Assembly (NCBI RefSeq): GCF_032118995.1
Contig: NC_092665.1
Location: 5,265,501 to 5,329,500 of the forward strand
Reading direction: 5' to 3'
DNA: 64,000 bases
Source of the DNA: Asterias amurensis
Lineage: Eukaryota > Echinodermata > Asteroidea > Forcipulatida > Asteriidae
The notes beneath the pieces are model-generated. The model did no database searches, was not told where the DNA came from, and was given only the letters and a program-made list of their open reading frames with translations. Numbering within the stretch: the stretch's first letter is position 1; every line of letters starts with the position of its first letter. Of the stretch, positions 32,863 through 43,714 are shown in pieces. Both the position numbers and the translations under genes were made by a program.

Positions 32863-34489
32863 ACACACTGGTATATTAGCAATAACGCTCTGAAAACAAC
32901 AGTTTTGTGATCAAATTTTAGTCTTATTTGTATCCTTTTGCGCGAAAACATCACTTTACTTGTAATTCGTTTTTAACAAAAATGTGTACACTGGCTTATT
33001 TCAAACGGGAGTAATTTAGCAACGCGATACACCCAAAGCTTGGACATTAAACCAAATAACTGCTGCTGGTGTGTTCTTTCCAGCCCCTGCATTTGAATCA
33101 AATCTTGAAATTGTCAACATCTGATTCATTTCACAATTAAACAAATATTACGTTAAAGGTCGTCAAAATCACAGTGTTAATGTTTGCATTAACGCTAGAA
33201 TACAAAGCATTAGTATATTACTAGATACTTGTATTTCTACAAAGCATGTTTTTGTTAAATTTAACTATAATCCAATTAGTGGACTAGACGTTAAGATATA
33301 TTGCATAGTTTTAGAAATAGTGGTGTCACTTGAATGTTTTAAATACATTGAAGGAATGAACATTAACACCGTATCAATTTATTGTTTTGGTTTTTGTGTT
33401 TTGCGTATTTAATTGATATTGAACTAAAATTATTGGTAAATACAATTTGCAAGCTGAACTAATTTTCCTAACACTGTTTTACTCATTTTTGTCAAAATCT
33501 ACAACACCTCAGAAAATAAAATTTAAGGGAAACTGTTTACCTTCAAACAGTGCAAGTTTACCGTAAATCAGTGAACATTGATTTTGCGTTCTTCTACAAA
33601 AATTACACAAACCCTAAAAACTTGTCAGTGGGAACTGAACACGGAATAAGTTTAAATAACGTAGGATTGGGTGGCCCAAGCATTTTGGCCGGGATTGTAG
33701 CCCCCGTTGTCGGAGGAACAAAACTCGGCTTATTTGACTGGCGACAGAACATGTTGTTTTATTTTTGCTTCCGAAAAACTGCAAACAAACGAAGTGAGCT
33801 GGCCCCTCCTGTCTTCCCCAGACTGGTATGGGCAGCGGTTAACGAATAGCCGGAGTGCTATGGATTTTTCCTCGGAGTATCTGATATCAATACGGTCTAA
33901 AGCAGATGGAATCAAAAGAGGATGCTTTCAGAATTAAGAAACGACCATGGTCACCGCTCACTGTAAAAGGATGAAACTATCTCCAAGGGACAGAAATCTC
34001 ATGCCACTACAAGGGCCACGCGCAATTCTCCAGGACTAGGCGCCCGGATGGGTTGCCGGTGTCTCAGTGAAATCAGTGCTGCCGGAGATTCTTTCTTCTG
34101 TTTGAGACACTAACATGGGCTGAGTGAGGGTGATTTAACAGAGGGCGCTATCACAAGTAGTTTGTAACAAGTTTGCCGTATAAGGGGGAGGAAATTTTGG
34201 GAGAACATAATCTCCTGACACACCTGCCTCTAATGGGGAAAGAATTTTTGGGGACAGATTTCCATTAAAAACACCGGCCCAAGGCGGAATCCTGCCTTAC
34301 GTGTTAAACAATCAAAATGACTTCAATCTCATCCAACAGTTGTAAATAGTAAATACATTTTGTTCGCAATGTGTTCATTTAATTTGTTTTGCTCCATTGA
34401 ATATTCTTGTTTCCCAAAAGCATTTGTGCGGAAGTAGACTCTGAGAAAACAAAGGATACAATTGAAAATCAGTTTAAAATTACCCTTTA
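32863..34489. other. Noncoding unit-2 sequence
   Basis: Aligns closely with 49870-51480 in unit 3, and from 33640 also with 10891-11745 in unit 1. Small open frames near 33707-33937 recur in unit 3, but the protein is repeat-like and unrecognised. Confidence 0.5.
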
Positions 34490-34815
34490 AGGGCACGTCT
34501 TTCCACTTGGTGTATCTCAACATATTCTTAAATTAACAAACCCGTGAACATTAATTTGAGCTCAATTGGTCGTCGAAGTTGCGAGAGAATAATGGGAAGA
34601 CACCCCTTGTCGCACAAGTTGTGTGCTTTCAGATGCCTTGAATTTGAGACCTCAACAATTCCAGAAAGTACTTCTTCTCAAAAACTAGTTTTCTTCAGAG
34701 AGAGCCGTTACTCACAATTTTTGTTTATACTATTAACATCTCTCCATTGCTCATTACCAAGTAAGGTTTTTATGCTTACAATTATTTGTTGAATTTTGAA
34801 AGGTATTAGAAAATG
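34490..34815 (+). mobile_element. MITE, diverged, left end shortened
   Basis: Same insertion as 11746 and 51480. Here the GGCAGGACACATT start is deleted (AAGGGCACGTCTTTCC). Confidence 0.75.
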
Positions 34816-35425
34816 CTTCAAAACAACAGAATTTAGCCATTAACTTATGGTTTGGTGAAACGTACCCCAGAAAAGGTGTCTTCAAATTAAAATCCTCAGT
34901 TTGTTGAAAAAAAATTGTTAAAGCTTGACTTTAGTAGTATAGTAAAACGTTCGTGTAAAAAGCAATACACAACTGGCCTTATGTTGCTTTATGTGCTTGC
35001 AAATTAGTCTGTTCTGACAAAATACATTAAAATTGACAATGTATTTTTTTTTTTTTTGACCTTGTTTGAGGTACCAATTTAATTTAACATTTAATAAATG
35101 TCTGTTCAATGATAAAAAGCGAAACTACCGTTGGAGTTTCGAGCCAAGGGGGCAATGATGTATCATAGAAACAATTAGGTGAATATTTTTGCTCGAATAA
35201 GATGAACATTTTATGTTTATTAAAACAAAACTAACTTCGGTGTGCTAGTGTAGTCAACACATTCACTTTGCTTACCAATCGGGCACTTCGAGCCGGATGG
35301 TGGCGCATTACTTCTTCCTTTTAATTTGTTTAAGTTTACACATTTTAGTGATTGGTAAATGTAAATGTAATCATTCGATAAATATGTTTTTTGGATTGAC
35401 AAAAAGTGATCAGACAGAAACAAAA
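34816..35425. other. Noncoding, shared by the three units
   Basis: Aligned with 12106-12715 and 51830-52465. No gene recognised. Confidence 0.5.
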
Positions 35426-35690
35426 TCACACTACAATTGCACGCACGTTAATCTCCCCAGCTGATGGCTCTGTGGTGACCTTATCATCGTGAGACATACA
35501 CGGTCTATTGGAGGGAAATGGTTGATCATCCTCGGGAGCCCCATGTGATCTTGACGTCACGTTTGAAATAATATTTACAAACTGGGGGGGGGGTCGAACA
35601 CACACACTAAGCCCACAATAACATCCGAGTATTATAAATAACGCCCTCTGTTGGTCTAACAATTGTGCAGCCTTAGTTTTAACCATGGCT
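35426..35690 (-). CDS. Doubtful small open frame, unit-2 copy
   Basis: The counterpart of 12718-12999: MVKTKAAQLLDQQRALFII and SVCVRPPPQFVNIISN, with one proline fewer and LPGTTE missing. Upstream the frame stays open to 35773 in this copy only. No family recognised; possibly ALP 3' untranslated sequence. Confidence 0.2.
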
Positions 35691-36431
35691 TTAATCTCCT
35701 CTAATATTAGGAAAGGCGAGGGTGAAAGGTTTCCGATGATACCATAATGTACGTAGGGGGTACCGAACGACAAAACAGCGAGGAATACAAATCAGCGATA
35801 CTTCGCGCTCTGTAGAAATAAAAAGGGACACAAATGACGTTTAAAAGTACGTTTACTTAACAAAATCATGTTTTTGTATAGCTTCATGACTAAAATTAAG
35901 TTATCTGAATATTGACCATGAAAATATAGATCATGAAGAAGTAGAACAAAAACAAACTGTTACAAAAAATAATCTCTCCACAACGACCCCTTCCACATGT
36001 AACCGTCTATTGCACGATGATGCATTGCGCGAAATTTTACTAATTTTCACAGAGCGGGTCACTGGTCTCTGGCTACCACGGCGAACAAGTATATGGACAA
36101 GGCAAGGAAACACCAGGGCTACGTTAATATAAAGATCACAGGTTCAAATGTCAAAGTAATTTGATTTTTGGGATTTGTTTTCATCAAACATTAAACTAAA
36201 ATGTATCCAGTCAGTTTCTCATTTAGGCCTGGCGTTCTTTTCTTTTTTTGTATCTGTATGATTCAAAAGTGATATTACTGGAAAAAGTCGGTCCGATTTA
36301 AGCGGCTGTAAACAAAGTTAACAGATGCCATGTTTGTGGTTGTTTGTTTTACTGTTTGCAAACACGATTAAACTATAATATTGGCTGTCTTTGCTATAAA
36401 CTGGACAAAATACATTCATTGAATTTCTTTT

Positions 36432-36679
36432 TCAATCTAAAAACTTCCGTACGAAAGAAAACAACAGAAAAGCCAAAATGGAATTTGGTCCAGTAGAGGG
36501 CGCCCCATTGTGACAGTTTAACCCGGAAGCATATCTGACCACATGGGCAATGTAGTGTTGTTCATGGACCCCGTGAAAAAGATGTGACATTGGTCCATTG
36601 GCGTAAATAGTGACGTCCTCTCCACCATGAGTCTCTGAATCAATTGGGACAAGCGCTGGATGGTGAAAATCGGCAGCCT
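36432..36679 (-). pseudogene. ALP copy 2, last exon
   Basis: ETHGGEDVTIYANGPMSHLF and HLFHGVHEQHYIAHVVRYA, with the hydrophobic end NSILAFLLFSFVRKFLD. Frame and acceptor intact. Confidence 0.9.
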
Positions 36680-36946
36680 CTGCACAAACAAATAATAAAA
36701 CAATGTTTATCACAATACAAGTAAAATAATTGTTTACACAAGTTAATGATTAACTCTATGAAATTGCAAAGGGGCACTTTCCCTTGGCAAAATCGTGTTT
36801 GCAAAAACTTCCCTGTAACTTTGCCAAGTTATATGTTTAAGATTTAAAATATTTCAAAAAGTCTGCATACACTCGGATTTAATTTTACTGAGTGGTGTAC
36901 CTGAGTGGTATAAACCAATACTCAAAGTAATCAATTGGAGCTTTAC

Positions 36947-37069
36947 CTGTGTTGGTATCCGTCAGATTCCGTCTCGAACCAGTACTTTTGAAGCTGTTTA
37001 ACTCCTCAATTCCTCCAGGGCCGTTTGCATATGAGAGTGTTGTAAATGGCAAACCGTCATTCATCAGAC
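36947..37069 (-). pseudogene. ALP copy 2, exon 7, full length
   Basis: 123 bases, phase 1 to 1: LMNDGLPFTTLSYANGPGG then IEELNSFKSTGSRRNLTD. This is the reference for the deletion seen in copy 1. Confidence 0.9.
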
Positions 37070-37344
37070 CTTGACGTTTATGCAAAACCATTTTGTTGTA
37101 ATTAGAATTTAAATATGAATGGTTTGACGATGAATCACCACTCACTTATAGAAAACTGAGAAGCTTGCACAACTTGTCAACATTACTTACTGGTCAGAAT
37201 TCAGTCTGCAATCGGGTAACTTAACGGAGTTTACTTTTTGTTTCAGTAAATAAGTAATAATAGTTAGAAACAGTCTCTCTTTAAATTAATTGTATACTAT
37301 TTTGCATACAAATGATATTTTGAAAGATATAGCTTTTAATTGTT

Positions 37345-38480
37345 CAAAGACACTGGCACTATTGGTAATTGTCAAAGACAAAAAAATATCAAACGTCGAA
37401 GTTGCGAGATAATAATGAAAGAAAAAACACCCTTGTCACACGAAGTTGTGTGCTTTTAGATGCTTAGTTTCTATACATCAAACTCTAAGTCTGAGGTCTA
37501 GAAATCAAATTCGTGAAAAATTACTTCTTTCTCTAAAAATTACGTTACTTCAGAGGGAGCCGTTTCTCACAATGTTTTACACTATCAACAGCTCTCCATT
37601 ACTCGTTACCAAGTAAGGTTTTATGCTAATAATTATTTTGAGTAATTACCAATAACAATAACATAACAAAACAATTAATATTTATAAGGCGCTATTCCAT
37701 CAAGATCATAGCACACTAGAAAGAAATTAACTTGGAAAAAGGTGAGTCTTAAGTACTTTACGAAAAGCAGACAGAGTATTAGATTCCCTAATGGCAGTTG
37801 GGAGATTGTTCCAAATCATGGGCCCAGCTACACTGAAAGCCTTCTGACCTAAAACTTTGTTTGCTCGGGGAACATTCAAGCGAGTGATGTCAAGTCCGGA
37901 CCGAAGAAATCGTGGAGGAGTGTAATGTGACAGTTAAGTGGTAATAATGAGGTGTAGTTTTATTAAAGCATAAAAACGAGAAGAGCAATCTTAAAATGGA
38001 TTCGTTCTCTAATTGGTAGCCAATGAAGTTCCCTAAGTGATGGGGTAATAATATGTTCTCTCAAGGGTGTGGAACATACTAAACGACCTGCACTATTTTG
38101 TAGTCTTTGAACTCTGTCCAATTCATATGACGTTGCACCAAATAAAAGGAGATTGCCATAGTCAATACGAGAGAGGACTAAAGCTCTGGCAACATGATGG
38201 AGAGTATCCTTATCCAGGTAGCGTTTGATTCTCCTTAAGTTACGTAATTGAAAATGTATTGATTGGCAGAGGCTGGAAACTTGCTTGCTCATTGTCATAT
38301 GCGAATCAAATTTTATTCCTAAGTTGCTGACAGAATCAGTAGGGTCAATCGATGTATCACCCATATGCAAAGATATCTTCGGCAGTTTCTTAAGGTTTTT
38401 GGGGAGTACCAAGCACAATGAACTCAGTTTTATTTCCATTGAGCTTAAGCATGTTAGAAGTCATAGTGTCCACTGCCTTT
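37345..38480 (+). mobile_element. MITE interrupted by a LINE, unit-2 copy
   Basis: Starts AAAGACACTGGCACTATTGG. The LINE enters after AATTACCAATA, and the MITE ends ATAGTGTCCACTGCCTTTAA near 38481. Confidence 0.8.
37654..38461 (-). mobile_element. 5'-truncated LINE, unit-2 copy
   Basis: A 158-codon minus-strand frame (SVSNLGIKFDSHMTMSKQVS, IDYGNLLLFGATSYELDR, RELHWLPIRERIHFKIALL) is the thumb end of a CR1/L2/jockey-like reverse transcriptase. It begins at MTSN-type sequence next to the MITE and ends in AATAACAATAACAT at 37654. Confidence 0.88.
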
Positions 38481-38507
38481 AAAGTTATATTTGTGGATGA
38501 AACTTAC

Positions 38508-38708
38508 CTCCTCGGCCGAGTATTGGACTACCACGAACAGCTGCTCCTCCTATAGAGAGTACATGGCTATGGTCGGCAGTTACAATAAATAAAGTCTCCA
38601 TTTCATTGGTCATTGACATCGCCTTGGCTACAGCCTTATCCATTGCAATGGTATCATGCAGGGCGTGGTAGGCTAACCCGTCATGATGCGCATGATCAAT
38701 TCGGCCAC
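38508..38708 (-). pseudogene. ALP copy 2, exon 6, acceptor lost
   Basis: GGRIDHAHHDG and FIVTADHSHVLSIGGAAVRG are in frame. The bases just before the exon read AAT instead of the AAG acceptor of copy 1, so normal splicing is not expected. Confidence 0.9.
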
Positions 38709-38780
38709 ATTCGTGTTTCAAATCAAGATAGTATGATATAAATTATTTGTATTTGAATTATTGAAATTTGATGAAAAATC

Positions 38781-38785
<5 letters not shown>

Positions 38786-38846
<61 letters not shown>

Positions 38847-38912
38847 AGAACATTTATAGGGCGCTATACAAAGAACAGAGCGCCTAACATTAACAAAGGG
38901 AGGGCAACATAA
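38786..38912 (-). mobile_element. LINE/SINE tail insertion unique to unit 2
   Basis: A run of TAA triplets plus GGGCGCTATACAAAG-type sequence is the reverse of a LINE 3' tail. It is flanked by GGTA on both sides, whereas unit 1 has a single GGTA at about 15794 and no insert. The insertion therefore postdates the unit 1/2 duplication. Confidence 0.8.
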
Positions 38913-38934
38913 GGTAGTGTGTCTTGTTCGTGAA

Positions 38935-39262
38935 GAATGTCCACGCTGTCACCATCTTGGTCATGTTCCCTGTTTCCATAATAGTAATGAATGCTAACAT
39001 TCATTGCGCAAACATGGCACCAGCCTCAGTTTGGTTACAATGGAGTATAAAGTCAAGGTGGCCACACCGTAAATAGGGCCTATAATCACGCTGTCACCAT
39101 CTCGGTCATGTTCCCTGTTTCCATAACAGTATTGAATGCTTATATTCATTGCGCAAACATGGCACCAGACTGATATTTCGTCCAGCCTAAGTTTGGTTAC
39201 AATGAGTTTGAATGGAGTAAAATCAAGATGGCCACACCGTGATAAAGCAACATCATAGACGG
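38935..39262. repeat. Tandem duplication, about 137 bp, unit-2 copy
   Basis: CACGCTGTCACCATCT and CATTGCGCAAACATGGCACC recur as in 15825-16135. Confidence 0.7.
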
Positions 39263-39639
39263 AGTTTTTGTCAACCAAGATTCGCAAACTAGGAATACAA
39301 AGATAACAAACGATGGCCCTATAGTTTAAAAAAAATGGTTGTTTACAACCAAATTACAAGTTTGCAGAAAAGTCTACTTTGGTGACAAAATAAAGTAGGT
39401 CGGTTGCATGTTTGCTATATTATTCGGCCGTCCATGCCAACCTGCGTTGTCTTGTTATCAACAATGAATATACATACAATCTGTGACTGGACAATGGCAT
39501 CAAAGAGACAATGTAAATACTCCATATAACGAGGTTTCAGATTGTCAATGATTTTCCAAGCCTCAAAAATAAGAGGTAGGGCCTATAACGACAACCTCTT
39601 GTGAAACAGCAGCAATGACACAAAGGGCTCATGTAGTCT

Positions 39640-39783
39640 TGTCCAGGGTCTTTTACGCAAGCACCGGCTCGCTACTATGAATTCAAGAACTGCATAGTTA
39701 CTATACTGCACGGTATATAACATTACTTAATACTGTGGGGTCGAAGCATGTTTTTTCGAGGTTGTCGTACCTCATACAAGGCT
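39640..39783. mobile_element. Left half of a foldback element
   Basis: Homologous to the left half of 16515-16777. The right arm is missing, and the junction falls in ACAA, which occurs at both deletion ends in unit 1. Confidence 0.75.
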
Positions 39784-39853
39784 AGGGCTCATGAAAGCAA
39801 TTAACCAACACTCTACAAAAACCAGAAACCTGTATGTTGTAATAATAACTTAC

Positions 39854-39994
39854 CCTCAACCATAAGGAAGAACCCGTCTTTGTCCTTCTGAAGTATCTCA
39901 ATGGCCTTTTCTACCATCTCAGACAATGAGGGCTCACCCCCTACGTCATTCATTCGGTTACCTTCAAATTGCATATGACTGGGCTCAAACAAAC
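39854..39994 (-). pseudogene. ALP copy 2, exon 5
   Basis: Identical in translation to copy 1 exon 5 ([12 protein letters not shown] to GFFLMVEG). Splice sites intact. Confidence 0.9.
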
Positions 39995-40189
39995 CTGAAA
40001 GGTAAGCAAAGTTAATACCACTGTCAAATAAAAGTTTCTATATTAAATCGTCCTGGTTAGTTATAAAGTTCAAACTTAAGACGGACACGTAATATTATTG
40101 TGATATAATAATAATAAAAACTGAGTGCAAACAAAGTAATGTAATGCTGTACAACCAATAATTTTGGTTTGCTTGAATATAAAACGTGT

Positions 40190-40810
40190 TAAAGACACTG
40201 GGGACCTTTGGTAACTGTCAAAGACCAGTCGTCACTTGGTATATCTCAACATATGCATAAAATATTACAAACCTGGAGCGCGTTTTGGCGACCCTAACCA
40301 GAAACATATTTGAGCTTTGGCTATTGGTCGAGCGTGTTCGGTTGAACCGCTGTTCCGACCAAACCGTAACCGACTTGTTGATTAGGCTTGGTTTTAAGAT
40401 GGCGGACTCTAAAAACTAACGGAAAACGTACTGAAATTCTTTTAAAAATGAAATACTTTGAAGCATAACAATTAAATAATGTTGATAAAATTACAAAGAC
40501 TAAGTTCCATTCCTCGATAATAAAATGACGGCAATATATTTTGAGAGCATAAATTTTCAAGAGATGTACCTACGTCATGAACTTTTTCTGGTTACCGACC
40601 CGTTTTCGCGTAGCTCTCTGCATTTTTTTCTTCGGTCAGTGAATTTGACGTCAGCAACTTGTTTCTGGTCATGGTCGCCAAAACACTCCGCCCCTGTTAA
40701 AATTTGAGCTCAATTGGTCGTCGAACTTGCGAGATAATAATGAAAGAAAAAATACCCTTGTCACACGAAGTTGTGTGCTTGAATTCGAGATCAACGGCAC
40801 CTAGCCTAAA
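40190..40810 (+). mobile_element. MITE interrupted by a small DNA transposon, unit-2 copy
   Basis: Counterpart of 17185-17810. Confidence 0.75.
40271..40692. mobile_element. Small DNA transposon nested in a MITE, unit-2 copy
   Basis: Inverted ends GCGTTTTGGCGACC and GGTCGCCAAAACAC, as at 17270-17692. By eye it is almost identical to unit 1 here. Confidence 0.8.
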
Positions 40811-41003
40811 GCCCAAGCCAAATAAGTGACACAACCTTCGATACCAAAATGAAACCCTCTACCAAACCAACATCCTAGACCTATTAACATGAACATTTAG
40901 CCCAAGATTTATGCGGCGCATAAAGGTTGTAGGCACAATCATGTTCCGAACGACAGACGATTGTTCGTACTTGTTCAAATTGGTACATAAAACAACAACT
41001 CAC

Positions 41004-41102
41004 CTAAAAGGTTGTCAGTTTCAAGTGGATTGACGTCTTTAAATTGTTCCAAATTCCACACGTACTTGCTGTTTGTCTTGTCTTTACCTGCTTGCCATTC
41101 GT
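41004..41102 (-). pseudogene. ALP copy 2, exon 4 (first remaining exon)
   Basis: DEWQAGKDKTNSKYVWNLE to DNLLG, same translation as copy 1. Upstream lies only intron and then the chimeric MITE. Confidence 0.9.
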
Positions 41103-41356
41103 CTTAAACAAAACATAATATTGTAAAACAACTAGTGAAACAAATCCTTGCTTGATTGTTACAATTCGCAGTATATAGCAAGAGCATCATGTGACCGAAA
41201 GAAAATTAAATGCAGTGGAACTATAACAAACATCTATAAATTCAAGGTTTGATCAAGTGAAACTGTTTTGATGAGAGATGCTTCTACAAGAACACAACAT
41301 TTTAAAAGAACATAAACAGACAAGAATAATTATAAGATGAATAGATTCATTACCAT

Positions 41357-41740
41357 TAAAGACACTGGACTATATTGGTAATTGTCAAAGACCAGTCTTC
41401 TCACTTGGTGTATATCAACATTATGCATAAAATAACAAACCTATGAAAATTTGAGCTCAATTGGTCGGCGAAGTTGCGAGATAATAATGACAGAAAAAAA
41501 CTCCCTTGTCACACGAAATTGTGCGCTTTCAGATGCTTAATTTGGGGCCCTCAAAATATAATTATGAGGTCTCGAAATCAAATTCGTGGAAAACTACTTC
41601 TTTCTCGAAAACTACGTTACTTCAGAGGGAGTCGTTTCTCACAGTCTTTCATACTGCCAACAGCTCCCCATTACTCGTTACCAAGTAAGGTTTTATGCTA
41701 ATTTGAGTATTTAACCAATAGTGTACATTGCCTTTAAGCA
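41357..41740 (+). mobile_element. Chimeric MITE at a deletion junction
   Basis: The left part shares the variants of the MITE at 18357 (GACTATATTGG, TATATCAACATTATG, TTAATTTGGGGCC). From about 41631 it shares those of the MITE at 23862 (GTCGTTTCTCACAGTCTTTC, ACTGCCAACAGC), and it is followed by the sequence found after that one. The switch falls between about 41620 and 41634. This is the footprint of recombination between two MITEs. Confidence 0.92.
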
Positions 41741-42073
41741 CATTTTGACGATTTTGAGATTTTCAATATATGAACGAGTCCTTTATGTCAAAGAAGTTGC
41801 CCAAGATGGGGGCAGAATCTCCGGGGACAGATTTCCATGAGACACCGGCCCAAGGCGGAATCCTGCCATACGTGTTTTTTAAAACAATCAAAATTACTTC
41901 AATCTCATCCAAAAGTTCATTTGATTGTTTTTGATTTTTGTGGTTTATATTGATTGTTTCTGCTCCATTGAATATTCTTGTTTCCCAAAAGCATTTGTGC
42001 GTTTCGGTTGTAGTAGACTCTGAGAAAACAAAGAATACAATTGAAACTCAGTTTAAAAATACCCTTTAAGGGC

Positions 42074-42435
42074 AAAGGCAGGACACATTAATAGGTAACT
42101 TTCAACCACTAGTGAGTCTTTTCACTTGGTGTATCTCAACATATTCTTAAATTAACAAACCCGTGAACAATAATTTGAGCTCAATTGGTCGTCGAAATTG
42201 CGAGAGAATAATGGGAAAATCACCCCGTCGCACAAGTTGTGTGCTTTCAGATGCCTTCAGTTTGAGACCTTTAACAACTCGAGAAAATACTTCTTTCTCA
42301 AAAACTAGGTTTCTTCAGAGAGAGCCGTTTCTCACAATGTTTTATACTATTAACATCTCTCCATTGCGCATTACCAAGTAAGTCTTTATGCTAGCAATTC
42401 TGTTGAGTAATTACCTATGGTGTCCAGTGCCTTTA
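42074..42435 (+). mobile_element. MITE, diverged, unit-2 copy
   Basis: Counterpart of 24530-24895: GGCAGGACACATTAATAGGT to GGTGTCCAGTGCCTTTAA. Confidence 0.8.
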
Positions 42436-42794
42436 ATGTTGCTCTGTTGGTGGCGCACTCTACTATAAATACATTGTCATTGCATTTCGATTTCGGAAAA
42501 AAACACACTGAGTTAGTGTTAGTAAACATATACTTCAAAAGAGTGGAAGAACGAAAGAGATCCATCTGAACAGTATATATATTACGTACGCAGTTCTTTC
42601 TTTGATAATAAACTTGCACTTTAACTCACAATCATCAGGAAAATACATCAATTGAGCGGAAATAGAAGGAAACTGGCCAGGAACTTCAGGAAGCAATCAC
42701 ACTGTGCAACCCAGTAGGGCGGATATACATGTAAAATTACCGTACCATTAAAGCGTGTACAAATTGATCTCCATTGGTAACATCAGCCTCATCC

Positions 42795-43220
42795 AAACCA
42801 ATGGTAGAGTAAGTCACTGCTTTCAATCAGTGACTTTAACACATACACAATGTAGTGTAGAGTTTTACACCATTGGTATCCATTCAACATACAGTATCAT
42901 TCAAACCAATGATAGAGTAAGTCACTGTCATAAATCAGTGACTTTAACACGGTATTGACGCACAATTGTAACATACAGCCTCATCCAAACCAATGATAGA
43001 GTAAGTCACTGCTTTCAATCAGTGACTTTACCACATACACAATGTAGTGTAGAGTTTTACACCATTGGTATCCATTCAACATACAGTATCATTCAAACCA
43101 ATGGTAGAGTAAGTCACTGTCATAAATCAGTGACTTTAACACGGCATTGATCCACAATTGTAACATACAGCCTCGTCCTAGCCAATGGTAGAGTAAGTCA
43201 CTGCATTCAATCAGTGACTT
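42795..43220 (+). promoter_or_regulatory. CCAAT/hairpin repeat array upstream of C1q gene 3
   Basis: Five dyads at about 42811, 42919, 43003, 43111 and 43194, with arms AAGTCACTG and CAGTGACTT, each preceded by CCAAT. One more unit than upstream of gene 2; the spacers vary (CTTTCAAT, TCATAAAT, CATTCAAT). Confidence 0.6.
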
Positions 43221-43224
43221 TAAC

Positions 43225-43313
43225 ACGTATCTATGATTGGCTGCTCATCGAATGTCAATCAAACATCAAAGTAGACTGATGAGCACTTCAATGAAAATAC
43301 AGCAGTATTTAAA
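43225..43313 (+). promoter_or_regulatory. Probable core promoter of C1q gene 3
   Basis: GATTGGCTG and TATTTAAA (43306-43313) in the same arrangement as at 25601-25687. Confidence 0.6.
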
Positions 43314-43334
43314 CGCGCTGCACCACCAGCAGTG

Positions 43335-43406
43335 CTCATAACAACTTTGCATATTATCGGAAGAGAGAAACTGAGAAAGCTTGCACTACAAGAACACAAC
43401 ATCAAG
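43335..43406 (+). other. Predicted noncoding first exon of C1q gene 3
   Basis: CTCATAACAACTTTGCAT to CATCAAG, then the donor GTAAGT at 43407. Intron of about 3.7 kb to the acceptor at 47089. Confidence 0.55.
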
Positions 43407-43555
43407 GTAAGTGTTTCTCGTTATACTGTCGGACCCGGACTTTGGCTTCTATAATAGATGCATGCGGTGTATTTTAGGGTAGCCTATTATTTCAAGAAGA
43501 TTGCAGTTTTGGTCCAAGAAGGGGCACCACTCTACCCAATAAAGCAGTAACATTT

Positions 43556-43714
43556 ACGGTGCTTTACCTGGCAGCTGGTGCCAGGTAAAATGCAGTAAAT
43601 TTCACAGTAGCAGTTTTGTAAATTGTGCCTTGAGTTTGCTAAACTCCACTTTGAAATTTACTGCACTTTTAATACCTTGCAGCCCGGCTGCCAGGTATAC
43701 AAAGCACCGTAATT
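43556..43714. mobile_element. Foldback MITE in the C1q intron, unit-2 copy
   Basis: Counterpart of 25927-26091, with ACGGTGCTTTACCTGGCAGC inverted at the right end. Confidence 0.8.

Larger units (their letters stand above)
36432..41102 (-). pseudogene. Alkaline phosphatase gene body, copy 2 (5' truncated)
   Basis: Five exons homologous to exons 4-8 of copy 1: 41004-41102, 39854-39994, 38508-38708, 36947-37069 and 36432-36679. The exons with the catalytic serine, THATP and VIMGGG are gone. The sequence upstream of exon 4 runs into a chimeric MITE (41357-41740) that replaces about 5.5 kb. Exon 6 has also lost its splice acceptor (CACGAAT where copy 1 has CACCAAG). Exon 7 is full length here and keeps the GGIEELNSFKSTGSRRN segment that copy 1 lost. 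The remaining exons have clean frames, which suggests recent inactivation. Confidence 0.9.

Noticed and set aside
33550-33937. Open frames shared by units 2 and 3 near 33.7 and 50.7 kb
   Set aside because: These two units are too similar for conservation to mean anything, and unit 1 breaks the frames.
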